Assembly (NCBI RefSeq): GCF_001854125.1 | Contig: NZ_CP017715.1 | Span: forward strand, 62,001-126,000 | Reading direction: 5' to 3' | Source of the DNA: Marinobacter salinus | Lineage (GTDB): Bacteria > Pseudomonadota > Gammaproteobacteria > Pseudomonadales > Oleiphilaceae | Length of the DNA stretch: 64,000 nucleotides | In this document: positions 43,403-52,374 of the stretch, one piece after another | Layout of the letters: each line of letters begins with the position of its first letter | Position numbering within the stretch: position 1 is the stretch's first letter | Translations under genes and position numbers: made by a program | The notes under the pieces: generated by a model | What the model saw: only the letters and a program-made list of their open reading frames with translations | Database searches by the model: none | What the model was told of the DNA's origin: nothing

Positions 43403-46270
43403 ATGGAAAGCGATTTCAAAGGAATGCGATGGTTAAAGTGTGACTTACAGGTCCAAACACCAGAAGATGGTAGGCATTGGTTAGACGATGGACTGAAATT
43501 GCTTGATCCGCGTCGACCAAAGAATAACGGACAAGTGGATGAAAGTGACATGCAAGAAAAGGCGAGGATATTCCTTCGCCGATGTCATGAATTGCAATTG
43601 GATCTTGTCGGGTTAACAGATCACAACTTTTCAACACGAACAGATCCCAGGGATTGGTTTGCTGTCCATCTGGTGGAACAAAACAAAGCCGTCGCACGTG
43701 AGTTTGATCGAGCTCCTTTGGTAATAATGCCTGGCTTTGAGGTGGATATTGGTTATCACGTTCTTTGCTTATTTAACCCTGCAAAGAAACAAAAACACTT
43801 TGAGGAATGTAATCGAGTTCTAACGAAATTAGGACTGGCAGAGGGTGAGCGATTCGACCAGGCCGGCCCAAAGCAATTGAGGCATCATGGTCAGAAAGTA
43901 TCTTTAAAAAAATTGATTGAAATAGTCCAAAACGAAAACGATGGTATTGTTATAGCAGCACATGCTGATCAGAATAATGGGTTGTTTTCGGATGCTGCAA
44001 ATAGGGAAGATTACAGTAATCCAGAGCTTTACGGTGTTGAGCTTACTCAGAACCCTCCGGCTCAAAAGTATCAAGATATCCTTTCTGGCAGAAATGCTGC
44101 TTGGCACAGAGAACACTCTCATCCAGCGTGGGTTATGTCGTCTGATGCTAAATCAATTCAAGCCGAAGATGGCAAGCCAAAAGCAAACAGTCTAGGGTAC
44201 CGCTACACTTGGATAAAAATGTCAGTGCCATCTGTGGAGTCTTTGCGTCAGGCTTTTCTCGATCAAGATTCCAGAATTAGTAGACCTTTAGATATAGCCA
44301 CTGATAAGCCACCGGGCGCTTCTGTTAAACAGTCAATCATTCAATCGATATTAATTAAAAACGCAGTATTTCTTGCCGATCAAGATGTTTATTTCTCACC
44401 CAATATGAATTGTGTTATCGGCGGTCGAGGTAGCGGTAAGTCAACTCTCCTAGAGTATCTTCGAGTGATGCTTGGGAAAGACAAAGGCAAAGATTTGGAT
44501 GAAGGAACAAGAGAAAGAATTGAGCGAGTAAAGGGAACTTTGACCAGTCCAGAGGCAAAAACCTCTCTGGAGGTTCGGTGGGTCAGTGCCGATGGCGTTA
44601 AAGATACTATTGTATTGGAATCAGGCCGCCCGATGGTTCAGGGATTGGATCTTGAAGACCCAGCTACTTATTTCGACAACTTGAAGGTGAGTTTTTATAG
44701 CCAGCAACAGCTGAATCGACTCACAGACTCAAGGACTGATGGTAGGGGTATTCGCCAAGCTGAGCGTCTTCTTGAGCTTGTTGATGGATTTGCTGAAGAA
44801 GAATTAGAGGAGCTAGGTAACAAGGAAGCTACATTAAAACGTCAAATTTCTGCAGCATTTTCAGTTAAACGCTCTATTTCAGAGCAACAGTCTATTTTGA
44901 GACGGTTGCGCCAAGAGCGACAGGAGCTGGAGCGACAGTGGAAGGCTCAGAGTGATATACAAGTCCCTGCGCGTCGGCATCAGGCTTTAAAGGAAGAAGA
45001 ACGTTACCTTAGCCGTGTGAAAGGTGAGGAGGGCGCACAGTTCTCCGATGTTGCGGATCTTGCCGATGAAATCGCCGAATCACATGTCACTTTTGCAGTA
45101 GATGAAGCACCTCATGGGCAATGGCTTAAGGAGATAGATCAAAAAGTAAAAGAAGAAAAATCTAAGTTAGCAGCTCAAATCAGAAAGTCTGTTGAGCAAT
45201 TTGAACAGCAGATTTCGGGATTTTTTGATAATGACCAGAGCTGGGGCGGTATAAAGGCTGAAATAGAGCAAGCTGACGACCAATTCAATAGGGCTTGTGA
45301 AGAGAAAGGCCTGTCGCCCGATGATGTTGGTCATCTTCAGGAAATTAACCATGCCCGCACTCGTAAGGATGGTGAGATTGAGGCTGTCGAGCATGAAATT
45401 GACCGTCTTAAGGCTACTTTGGACGATCCAGATGTTCTGATATCAAGTCTGCATGGCATATGGAGACAGCAGTTTGCAAAGCGCAACGAAGCAGTTGCAA
45501 AAGCAAATGACCTTGCTGTTCTTGATGGCTGTGAACAGAGGTTTGTGGAGGTTTCTGCAGCGTACCAACAGGATTCAAAGGCATTTACGAAACATTGGAG
45601 TGATTTTGGTCCCAACGATGGTCGGACGAGACTTGGTAGAGCATGGGCAGACCTCGGTGACAAGCTCTACAAAGCATTTACCGAGGATGGTGTTGATTGC
45701 GCTTCCCCCTGGCAATACTTGAAAGAAAGGTTGGATGTTGAAACTAAAGCCGCTGGGGTAGAGTTTGAGGATCTGTCTCGTGACCTTTATACACATGTAT
45801 TTGAGAACGAGGAGAAGTGGGAGAGGCTTCAGGTTTCGCGTGTGGATGATGCAGTAGATATGAAGCTGTATAGGCCTGATGGGACTGTCGCAGGTAGTAT
45901 CGCTGAGGGCTCGTTGTCAGATGGGCAGCGGAATACAGCAGCTTTGGCTCTATTGTTAGCCCAAGATGGTGGCCCTTTGGTGATCGACCAGCCCGAGGAT
46001 GAACTCGATTCAAACTTCGTTTTTCGTGAACTAATACCGATGTTACGAAAAGTGAAATGTAAGCGTCAGCTTATTATGGCAACACACAATGCCAACCTAC
46101 CGGTGAATGGCGACGCTGAACTTGTTTACGCATTTGAGGCAAAAAATAGCAGAGGGGAGGTGCTTGCCGAGGGAGGGCTGGACCAAGGTGAAGTAACCAA
46201 AGCTGTTCTCGATATTATGGAAGGCACAGAAGAGGCTTTCCGCCGTAGAAGGGAGAAATATCACTTTTAA
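43403..46270 (+). CDS. TrlF-like PHP domain plus SMC-type AAA ATPase
   Basis: A 955-residue protein with an N-terminal PHP-like domain (about 8-275), then an SMC/ABC-type ATPase with Walker A GGRGSGKST at 340-348, a central region rich in coiled coil (about 475-740), the SDGQRNTAALALLLAQ signature and Walker B LVIDQPEDELDS near the end. Such proteins are annotated TrlF and resemble the PHP-SMC Ppl antiphage protein; I infer a defence role. In the PHP part the first metal motif reads DLQVQT where DLHVHT is expected, while TDHN, GFEVD, AAHAD and SSDAK remain. Base composition is clearly more AT-rich than the urease operon, suggesting transfer. Confidence 0.82.
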   Translation: MESDFKGMRWLKCDLQVQTPEDGRHWLDDGLKLLDPRRPKNNGQVDESDMQEKARIFLRRCHELQLDLVGLTDHNFSTRTDPRDWFAVHLVEQNKAVAREFDRAPLVIMPGFEVDIGYHVLCLFNPAKKQKHFEECNRVLTKLGLAEGERFDQAGPKQLRHHGQKVSLKKLIEIVQNENDGIVIAAHADQNNGLFSDAANREDYSNPELYGVELTQNPPAQKYQDILSGRNAAWHREHSHPAWVMSSDAKSIQAEDGKPKANSLGYRYTWIKMSVPSVESLRQAFLDQDSRISRPLDIATDKPPGASVKQSIIQSILIKNAVFLADQDVYFSPNMNCVIGGRGSGKSTLLEYLRVMLGKDKGKDLDEGTRERIERVKGTLTSPEAKTSLEVRWVSADGVKDTIVLESGRPMVQGLDLEDPATYFDNLKVSFYSQQQLNRLTDSRTDGRGIRQAERLLELVDGFAEEELEELGNKEATLKRQISAAFSVKRSISEQQSILRRLRQERQELERQWKAQSDIQVPARRHQALKEEERYLSRVKGEEGAQFSDVADLADEIAESHVTFAVDEAPHGQWLKEIDQKVKEEKSKLAAQIRKSVEQFEQQISGFFDNDQSWGGIKAEIEQADDQFNRACEEKGLSPDDVGHLQEINHARTRKDGEIEAVEHEIDRLKATLDDPDVLISSLHGIWRQQFAKRNEAVAKANDLAVLDGCEQRFVEVSAAYQQDSKAFTKHWSDFGPNDGRTRLGRAWADLGDKLYKAFTEDGVDCASPWQYLKERLDVETKAAGVEFEDLSRDLYTHVFENEEKWERLQVSRVDDAVDMKLYRPDGTVAGSIAEGSLSDGQRNTAALALLLAQDGGPLVIDQPEDELDSNFVFRELIPMLRKVKCKRQLIMATHNANLPVNGDAELVYAFEAKNSRGEVLAEGGLDQGEVTKAVLDIMEGTEEAFRRRREKYHF

Positions 46271-46280
46271 TGCTAAAGAA

Positions 46281-46301
46281 GAAAAGCGGACAGATTTATT
46301 T
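46281..46301 (+). repeat. GAAAACCGGGACAG-type repeat R1 (variant)
   Basis: GAAAAGCGGACAGATTTATT, 10 bases past the TrlF-like stop; one base shorter than consensus. First copy of the family on the left. Confidence 0.75.
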
Positions 46302-46330
46302 GTCCTTCACGACGACGCATAGATAAGCAT

Positions 46331-46405
46331 CTGAACACAGCGGCGGAATAGCTCTGCGGAGAAAACCGGTGTTCGCCTGGCCGCCCAGCTATGAATAGCT
46401 GACCA
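46331..46405 (-). pseudogene. 3' fragment of a nucleoside 2-deoxyribosyltransferase gene
   Basis: On the minus strand it encodes GQLFIAGRPGEHRF before losing frame. This matches the C-terminus of the complete gene at 60302-60847 (GGQLFVAERPGEHRFFSADL) at about 80 percent of bases, with one A missing in an A run. It lies between repeats R1 and R2 with no rest of the gene, so it is a displaced scrap from a divergent homologue. Confidence 0.75.
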
Positions 46406-46407
46406 TC

Positions 46408-46431
46408 GAAAACGGGGACAGATTTATTTTT
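46408..46431 (+). repeat. GAAAACCGGGACAG-type repeat R2
   Basis: GAAAACGGGGACAGATTTAT followed by TTTT; one mismatch to consensus. With R1 it brackets the deoxyribosyltransferase scrap in direct orientation. Confidence 0.85.
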
Positions 46432-46475
46432 GACCAAGTGACAGGACAGTCACAAGATAATTAAGAGGAAACACA

Positions 46476-47111
46476 ATGCAAAAAAGGAACGCAGTAGCCC
46501 TTTCGGCTGTTCTGGCTATCACAACCACTCCGCTGCTTGCGGAAGAAGCTCAATCCGGTATCGGCAAAAGTAATTTTTCATACAGTACCGTCGGCGGGTA
46601 CCTGGGGCGGGTAACGCCGGATGAGGAAATCGTTTTTTTGAATGAGGTTTACGAGGACTTCGGTGCGGCCGGCATCAATGGTGCGGTTCAGTTGGCTGAT
46701 AACCTGGCGATCGGGGCGTCAGCGGGTATTTTCACCAACGAAGGCAATCGCACCGAAATCACCAACTCCTCAATTAGCTTAAACCTGTTTGTACCTATTC
46801 CCATTGGGGACCGTTTAGACCTTATTCCCCGCGTTGGCTATGTGGGCAACGAGGTCGAAGCTTGTGCGGATAACATCTGTGCCACCGAAGACGACAGCGC
46901 ACTATCGTACGGCCTGTTTACCCGTATTTGGGTTGTGCCGGGCACCCTGGAGATCAGCGGTGGTTTCTCAGATTCCGATGAGGAGAACTCTGACAGCACG
47001 ACTTCAATAGGTGCGGCACTCTGGTTTAGGGAACATCACAGTATCGAGTTGAATGTGGACCAAAATGACAGCTTTGATGCTGTAACGGTGGGATACCGCT
47101 ATACCCTGTGA
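46476..47111 (+). CDS. Outer-membrane beta-barrel-like protein, unknown function
   Basis: 211 residues with a signal peptide ending in TPLLA before EEAQSGIGKSNF. The mature part alternates hydrophobic and polar residues, with GGYLGRV, LNLFVPIPIGDRLDLIPRVGYVG and a C-terminal VTVGYRYTL ending in an aromatic-hydrophobic pattern, as in eight-stranded OmpA- or OmpW-like barrels. A Cys pair (ACADNICATE) may form a loop disulfide. AGAGGAAAC precedes the ATG. It lies between repeat R2 and a transposase fragment, so it may itself have been brought by the repeats. Family not recognised. Confidence 0.65.
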   Translation: MQKRNAVALSAVLAITTTPLLAEEAQSGIGKSNFSYSTVGGYLGRVTPDEEIVFLNEVYEDFGAAGINGAVQLADNLAIGASAGIFTNEGNRTEITNSSISLNLFVPIPIGDRLDLIPRVGYVGNEVEACADNICATEDDSALSYGLFTRIWVVPGTLEISGGFSDSDEENSDSTTSIGAALWFREHHSIELNVDQNDSFDAVTVGYRYTL

Positions 47112-47146
47112 TCTCGATAAGCTCTGAAAACCGGCACTACAGAGAA

Positions 47147-47300
47147 CGGATTCTGTGCTTGAAAAGCAAGGAGAAGCTTCTGCCAAGACAAGCCAGGGTG
47201 ATTGTGCCCGGTTTTCCCCACCATATTGCCCAGCGCGGTCATAACCGACAACCCGTGTTTGTCGAACGTCGTGATTTTGAGTACTACCTGGCGAATCTTC
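47147..47300 (+). pseudogene. 5' fragment of the RAYT transposase gene
   Basis: Nearly identical to 54519-54670 (ribosome site and first about 40 codons of the intact transposase). The start codon is mutated from ATG to CTG at 47180 and the copy breaks off inside repeat R3, after GCGAATCTTC. No catalytic HUH or Tyr remains. Confidence 0.9.
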
Positions 47301-47323
47301 GAAAACCGGGACAGATCTATTTT
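47301..47323 (+). repeat. GAAAACCGGGACAG-type repeat R3
   Basis: GAAAACCGGGACAGATCTAT followed by TTT, truncating the transposase fragment. The 160 bases from here to the kinase gene contain nothing I can recognise. Confidence 0.9.
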
Positions 47324-47484
47324 CACGAAAATCAATTGCCAGTCATAAACGGAAACCGAGCTCGACTGGGTGTTTAATCCAATTCTAATGCTACGCTGCG
47401 GCTTTCTTCGAGCGATTTTATAGTTCGAAAAATAAACCAATAGGCGTACTCTGATAAGTCTACAGCCTGACACGACGAATCGAC

Positions 47485-49809
47485 TCACTGAGAAGAGGTT
47501 GATCGTTCTTCGACTTTTGATTTGATTAGTTCTACGATTTTATCGCTAAAATCTTTCCCAATATTTATGTCAGGATTTCTGTAAATTCTCAGTCTTGGTA
47601 GTTGGAATTTAAAGCTTTTATTGACCCCGTTGACTATAGATGAAATTTCTGTAAGTCGCTTTGTTTGCTGTCTACGCGATGTGACATAAATATCCTCCCC
47701 CATCTTAATATTTCCGGGTTCAGTGGGGAAGTCGATCAGAAGCGCCACTTCAGAATCTTTAGACCAAGATATGCTTGAATTTTTAATTTCTGATGAAAGT
47801 TCCATTAATAGGTTATCGAGTTGATCGTAGCTTGTTTCGTTAAGCCATATAAGCGCTTCTTTACTAAGTTCAGATGCATTGACTTCGAAGGCAACTTTGA
47901 ATAATTTGTTTTCATTAGCAATCAGTCGATCGACTAATTCTGAGCAACCCATAAGATTAAAGTCTTCGCACTTTGCCTTTATCATTTCTAGAAAACTATA
48001 TTGATTTTTGTCAATAACCTCCTCCGCTCTCAGACATTCATTATTTGCTTCATATAGTGAGCTCATCACGTGGCGTATCATAGCAAAATAAGAACGGTTT
48101 GGTCGGTTCCAATACGCCCGACTAAAGAGCCAGTATCGTAGCGACACAATATGCTCGGCAATGCTCACGCCAGTCTCTTTGAGGGCCAGGCGGTGATCAA
48201 AAACGGTCAAATGGACTAGTATTTCATCTAAATCAAATGTGTTGCCACTGATGATGCCTAGGTGATGTGAATCTCTCCTTAAAAAATCTAAAACCCTTAC
48301 ATCTAAAGATGATTTAAGCATAGAAGACACTAGCTCGTAGCCTTGGTCATTGGAGCTGTTGTTAGCTATTATGTCGAAAACTTTTTCCGGGGTGGTGTTT
48401 TTAAACTCTTGCTCAATGATTTCGGATATGGAGCGGCCTTTTTTATCTCTCAGTTTTTTGAGCTGTTCCAAGATTTTTTTCTTAGAGAGGGTAGAGAACT
48501 GAGTTTTATCCCTTGCTCTCATCTCATGGATTATGTTCGATAAAGGAAAGCGAGTTGCGCTCGATAAAGCTGCGCAGATAAGAGCAGTTTCTATTTTTTC
48601 AACTCCAAAATATCTTAGAAACTCTCTCTCATCTAGAAGTGAAAGTAAGTATTTTCTCATTGTTTCGAGAGTGCCTAGCGTATGCTCATATCTTGTATGC
48701 CCGGACCCAGGCAAAATATGGTTGGCAGTGGTGAGCTGAGGTACCCTGGAAAGCCTAAAAATTGCTGGGTGCTTTACTAAATCATTTAAGCGCAAGGTTG
48801 CTTTCAAAGGCTCGACAGGCATCATCCGTCGTACCCCTGTGCCAATACCATTTGATAATTCGGGTATTCCACCAACCTCTCTTTGGATAGGCCTCAAAAA
48901 CTGGAGTTGTTTGACTACCTCTGATATGTCTCTGTAGCCACCTTCATCAAGTCCCCTCTCGAGTGAATCTTTGAGAGCTTCGTTCCAAGAATGATTTGAG
49001 GTGCAAGGGAAGGCCTTTAAAAAACTGAGACAGGTTTTGCAAAAGCTATATATATCCCAGAACGGTTGCAATTTTATGAAATCGCTATAAGGAATTTCGG
49101 TTTCTAAAAGTGATTTGACGGTTTCAGGAATCCATGATTCGGAGCCGGCAATAAAAACAGTAGATCTTGAGGTGTTCTTTGGATCCATTGGTTTGGATAT
49201 GCCTAGGTCTCCAAGAATTGGTTGGATTCCTGAGTAAAGATTCTCAAGAAAAATATTTTTTGGAGCGATGTCGCAATGAGAGAAACCTTTGTTAAAAATG
49301 TATTCTACAGCGGTTCCTATCTCAATCATCAGGTCTAATACTATTTCTGGGTTGTCTTCTATTTTTTTATTTATAGCTTGGCAGGGCGTACTGTTTGGCT
49401 CATTTATTAACTTCTTAAGTGTTGGTCCCGATATGAAGTCTGTAATTATGTAGGGTATTTGAATGTCTTTGAGTTGACACGTTCCCGCACTTATTACTTT
49501 TACTAGGTTTTGATGCGTTAATGTTGTTATGTTATAAATTTCTTCACGAAAATCTTCTGTGCTTATCGGACTCTCTTGATTCCCCTTTTTTTCAGCGATG
49601 TCATCTCGGTACATGAAGAATTTGATAGCCCGCTGTATGCTTGTTCCATGCGCTAAGGTTTGGCTCGCTTTAAATACAATTCCTGACCCGCCTGCCCCGA
49701 GCGGCTCGATAAAGCCATTTTTGTTTTGCGTAAACTGAAACCCCGGTATTGGTTGGGAGTCAAGGTTCAGTTTTTTTCTTCTAGAATCGGGTTTTTCGAG
49801 GTTAGTCAT
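47485..49809 (-). CDS. Ser/Thr protein kinase fused to an HD (SAMHD1-like) domain
   Basis: 774-residue protein. Kinase domain at about 30-310: Gly loop LGAGGSGIVFKA (38-48), Lys63, catalytic loop HCDIAPKN with Asp180 and Asn185, and DLG with Asp201, so phosphotransfer residues are intact. From about 325 an HD-type domain as in SAMHD1 or dNTPase-like proteins follows: GSGHTRYEHTLG (His371, Arg373, His376) and DVRVLDFLRRDSHHLG near 507. The central HD doublet is replaced by Ser-Ser in CAALSSATRFPLSNIIHE (about 412-429), so hydrolase activity is doubtful. AT-rich; 47 bases upstream ends the PD-(D/E)XK-like gene, probably the same operon. Function unknown; a defence or signalling role is inferred. 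Confidence 0.8.
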   Translation of the reverse strand: MTNLEKPDSRRKKLNLDSQPIPGFQFTQNKNGFIEPLGAGGSGIVFKASQTLAHGTSIQRAIKFFMYRDDIAEKKGNQESPISTEDFREEIYNITTLTHQNLVKVISAGTCQLKDIQIPYIITDFISGPTLKKLINEPNSTPCQAINKKIEDNPEIVLDLMIEIGTAVEYIFNKGFSHCDIAPKNIFLENLYSGIQPILGDLGISKPMDPKNTSRSTVFIAGSESWIPETVKSLLETEIPYSDFIKLQPFWDIYSFCKTCLSFLKAFPCTSNHSWNEALKDSLERGLDEGGYRDISEVVKQLQFLRPIQREVGGIPELSNGIGTGVRRMMPVEPLKATLRLNDLVKHPAIFRLSRVPQLTTANHILPGSGHTRYEHTLGTLETMRKYLLSLLDEREFLRYFGVEKIETALICAALSSATRFPLSNIIHEMRARDKTQFSTLSKKKILEQLKKLRDKKGRSISEIIEQEFKNTTPEKVFDIIANNSSNDQGYELVSSMLKSSLDVRVLDFLRRDSHHLGIISGNTFDLDEILVHLTVFDHRLALKETGVSIAEHIVSLRYWLFSRAYWNRPNRSYFAMIRHVMSSLYEANNECLRAEEVIDKNQYSFLEMIKAKCEDFNLMGCSELVDRLIANENKLFKVAFEVNASELSKEALIWLNETSYDQLDNLLMELSSEIKNSSISWSKDSEVALLIDFPTEPGNIKMGEDIYVTSRRQQTKRLTEISSIVNGVNKSFKFQLPRLRIYRNPDINIGKDFSDKIVELIKSKVEERSTSSQ

Positions 49810-49856
49810 TGTTGAAGGCTTTGGTTGGTGTATGACTGGGCAGTGCTTTGTATTCT

Positions 49857-51209
49857 TTAGAGCGTAGCTTCATCTTCGGAAACATTCATCTCTTTTTCAT
49901 TTTTTGAAATTTTAGGAGGAGGCGGTGTCCAAGCCTTTAGCAACTGCCCCGCTTCTTGGTAAAAATGTGGGACCGCGCGCTCTAATTCCTCAACAAACAC
50001 TTTCCGTCCACTGAACTTGCCAGCTAGATCCACCTCGTAAACTACTTCCAGCGTCGTGGCTACAGTGTTGGAGGTATCCGATTCCATTAACTCTGGCGAG
50101 TCCCGCAACTCTTTCAGTGCCTGGTATGTGGTTTCCGCCTTGCCGGGCCTGGTAGCGCGTATGAAGAACCCTGCGGGCTCAGTCTTTTTGAGTTGGCGAA
50201 GAAGCCAGTTCACTCTTGCTTTCGTGCTTTGTTTATCTTTCGGTGCCGTTAAACGCATTGAGCAATAGATCATTCGCCGCTGAAGGTCTGCGGTTACTTC
50301 CAGGTCTGCTGCCGCGTTAATGATGTTGAGGGCGCATTGCAGAGCCGGTGTTTTACAGAACGCTTCTGCATCGTCCTTCAGGCGTTTCGCTGGATCCAGA
50401 CGGTGGTCGTTTTTCAGTTTCAGCGATACGTCGCTGCCCGTCAGTCGCGACATGATCAGGCACAGATCTCGTTGCTCCTGATGCCATGCGGCGATCGTGT
50501 TCTGAACTTCGTCACTGGTTTTGGAGAGTGGGGCGTTGCTCTTCACTTTGTTGACGACGTCTTTCCATTCGCTGTTCATCTGGTCGAAATGGCTAATGCC
50601 TGATCGGTCGCTTTCCAGGTATCGCAGTATTTCGCTGAGGATGAATACCTGGTCTTCGTCTTCAACGCCGTCGTTTTTAAGCAAGAGTTGGCATTGTGTG
50701 CGGATAAATGCCCATGACCAATGATAGAGGGCGACGGACTTGGTGGCGTTCTTCGGGAGTTTTACCGGGTGGTGGGTCGGTAATGCAGCAAACTGGTTTG
50801 TGATGGTGATCACTGCATCCAGCTTGTGGGCTTTCGCTTGTTGCAGGTAACGCGATACCTGGTCTTCACCAATAGTGTCGTTGTTAACTTTGGCTTCGAT
50901 CAACGCCCGCCATTCACGCCGGCCGGTGCGGAGGATCAATAGGCCATCTGGTCGATCTTTCAGCTTTACCGCTGTCTTGTTTTCGTTCTGGAAAACTACT
51001 TCTGTCCAGGCTTCAAGGTTAGCGCTGGTTCCAACACGGACGTTCAGGGATTTCAGAAGAGACTGACGCAGCTCAAGCACGGAACGAAGGCCGGCGAGTA
51101 TCACCGAAACGGATTTTTGTTCTCTTGCGCTGTCTGCAGCTATGGGGATTAAACGGGCAGGTTCGCCACCGATGAGGAAGTCAGGACGGTTGGTCACAGC
51201 TAGCTCCAT
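49857..51209 (-). CDS. PD-(D/E)XK nuclease-like protein, unknown function
   Basis: 450 residues. A probable restriction-like fold lies at about 60-150: KDRPDGLLILRTG and WRALIEAKVNNDTIGEDQVSRYLQQA give the spaced Asp, Glu-Ala-Lys triad and following Gln-x3-Tyr helix. The rest shows no family I recognise; the end is acidic with a TPPPPK linker. No signal peptide. It is upstream of, and same-stranded with, the kinase-HD gene, 47 bases apart, suggesting a two-gene unit. I infer DNA cleavage or DNA binding in defence, without direct evidence. Confidence 0.62.
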   Translation of the reverse strand: MELAVTNRPDFLIGGEPARLIPIAADSAREQKSVSVILAGLRSVLELRQSLLKSLNVRVGTSANLEAWTEVVFQNENKTAVKLKDRPDGLLILRTGRREWRALIEAKVNNDTIGEDQVSRYLQQAKAHKLDAVITITNQFAALPTHHPVKLPKNATKSVALYHWSWAFIRTQCQLLLKNDGVEDEDQVFILSEILRYLESDRSGISHFDQMNSEWKDVVNKVKSNAPLSKTSDEVQNTIAAWHQEQRDLCLIMSRLTGSDVSLKLKNDHRLDPAKRLKDDAEAFCKTPALQCALNIINAAADLEVTADLQRRMIYCSMRLTAPKDKQSTKARVNWLLRQLKKTEPAGFFIRATRPGKAETTYQALKELRDSPELMESDTSNTVATTLEVVYEVDLAGKFSGRKVFVEELERAVPHFYQEAGQLLKAWTPPPPKISKNEKEMNVSEDEATL

Positions 51210-51304
51210 GCTTTTCTTAGATTTAGTTTCCTACCTAAGCCTAGCAGGGCTTTTTTGAAGCTGCCTGTTTCTTTAGTGATGAAGTGTAAAGCTATGCAGT
51301 AGAT

Positions 51305-51349
51305 AAAAACCCGCCGGTGGAAGATGCGATCCAGCAGGCCAGCGGCGGG
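51305..51349 (-). terminator. Rho-independent terminator after the XRE gene
   Basis: On the minus strand CCCGCCGCTGG and CCACCGGCGGG form a long stem followed by TTTTTATC. It lies seven bases past the XRE stop and isolates that gene from the nuclease-like gene. Confidence 0.8.
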
Positions 51350-51355
51350 ACTCTA

Positions 51356-51733
51356 TCATTTTGTTAAAATGCTGAAAATTAACGCCCCAAGCGCCGCACC
51401 GGCAAGGATTTGGCCAACCTCATTCGGCTGTTCTTGAGCCTTGGCGGTGTTACCTCTCACTGGCTGAATTACCTTGATACCATTGGCTTGAAGCTGCCTG
51501 ATGTTCTGGATCAAGCGAGTGTTCAACTCTTCGAAACTCACGTCTAGAGCATTGGCCGCCTGGAACATCTGGTCGACTGAAAATGCAGATTTCCCGCTTT
51601 CAAGTCGACTGTAGCTCGGTTGTGAAAGCCCCATCCTTTCGGCCATTTCCCCCTGTTCAATGCTCATGCTTTTCCTGAGGTTCGAGAGAACAACGCCCAG
51701 GACTGCAGAGTATGAGGTTTTTCCATTTTGCAT
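51356..51733 (-). CDS. XRE-family helix-turn-helix regulator
   Basis: 125 residues from ATG 51733 (GAAGGGC upstream; the open frame further 5' is not coding-like). The HTH covers about 10-65: LGVVLSNLRKSMSIEQGEMAERMGLSQPSYSRLESGK, then a linker and a C-terminal hydrophobic segment ILAGAALGALIFSIL that may sit in the membrane, an unusual tail for an XRE protein. Divergent from the LRAT gene with a shared 100-base promoter region carrying the TACGT-AAA-ACGTA dyad, so it probably represses that promoter. Confidence 0.8.
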   Translation of the reverse strand: MQNGKTSYSAVLGVVLSNLRKSMSIEQGEMAERMGLSQPSYSRLESGKSAFSVDQMFQAANALDVSFEELNTRLIQNIRQLQANGIKVIQPVRGNTAKAQEQPNEVGQILAGAALGALIFSILTK

Positions 51734-51762
51734 GGGAAGCCCTTCTATTTTGGGTAAGCGGG

Positions 51763-51789
51763 TTGACTTAGAGAAAACGATGCTATAAT
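51763..51789 (+). promoter_or_regulatory. Predicted promoter of the LRAT-like gene
   Basis: TTGACT (51763-51768) and a perfect TATAAT (51784-51789) with a 15-base spacer; shifting the -35 to GTTGAC gives 16. Confidence 0.6.
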
Positions 51790-51800
51790 TTGCAAGGAAA

Positions 51801-51813
51801 TACGTAAAACGTA
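51801..51813. promoter_or_regulatory. Dyad TACGT-AAA-ACGTA, probable XRE operator
   Basis: Perfect five-base inverted repeat just downstream of the TATAAT box, at the expected start of transcription of the LRAT-like gene and in the gap shared with the XRE gene. Confidence 0.55.
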
Positions 51814-51833
51814 AAAAAAGAGGGTTTGTGAAT

Positions 51834-52310
51834 ATGTATTCTAACTTGAATGTGGGTGATTTGCTATACCGAAGCAAAGGAGTAGTGGAGCATGCTGGTG
51901 TCTATCTTGGGTCAAATGAGGTACTGCACATTCAGCCGGGAAGGCGCTTGGTGAAAGTGCCTTTTGAGCAATACGCTAATGGTAAATCGGTATCGGTGAA
52001 GCGCCAGAAAATTGATCAGCAAGGCTTTGCAAAAAGGCTTTCTGAGGTGAGTCAGGTAGGTGGGGTTTACTGCCCTATTTCGAATAACTGCGAGCACACG
52101 GCACATTACCTAACTTCCGGAAAACGAGTGAGCCCTCAACTCCAGGTTGCGCTTGGATTCGGTTTTTTGGGTGGAATGATTGCTTCGAAGGGTGAGGCGA
52201 GTAGGTTTGCCATAGGAGCTGGACTTCTTGGATTGGGGGCTCTTATTGTTTCAAATGCGAACCGGCGGCATGATTTCGTAGTCGATCCAAAGCTGCCAAG
52301 TATTAACTGA
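51834..52310 (+). CDS. LRAT-domain (NlpC/P60-like) protein
   Basis: 158 residues resembling lecithin:retinol acyltransferase-type proteins: GDLLYRSKGVVEHAGVYLG gives the catalytic His, VLHI follows, and NCEHTAHYLTSG the catalytic Cys. A hydrophobic Gly-rich segment (GFGFLGGMIAS to GLGALIVS, about 104-142) suggests a membrane hairpin. ATG 51834 is nine bases after AGAGGG; a GTG at 51828 is possible but too close. Substrate unknown: such folds act as acyltransferases, amidases or proteases. Paired divergently with the XRE regulator. Confidence 0.75.
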   Translation: MYSNLNVGDLLYRSKGVVEHAGVYLGSNEVLHIQPGRRLVKVPFEQYANGKSVSVKRQKIDQQGFAKRLSEVSQVGGVYCPISNNCEHTAHYLTSGKRVSPQLQVALGFGFLGGMIASKGEASRFAIGAGLLGLGALIVSNANRRHDFVVDPKLPSIN

Positions 52311-52374
52311 GTGATAAACCTTTGCGGTGTTAGGCCCTGATTTCTCTGCTTGCGAGGGAAGCCGGGACACAAGG

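Noticed and set aside
51237..51256. AAGCC-N6-GGCTT followed by Ts, plus-strand terminator
   Set aside because: No plus-strand gene lies upstream; it is upstream of a minus-strand gene, so a terminator role has no support.
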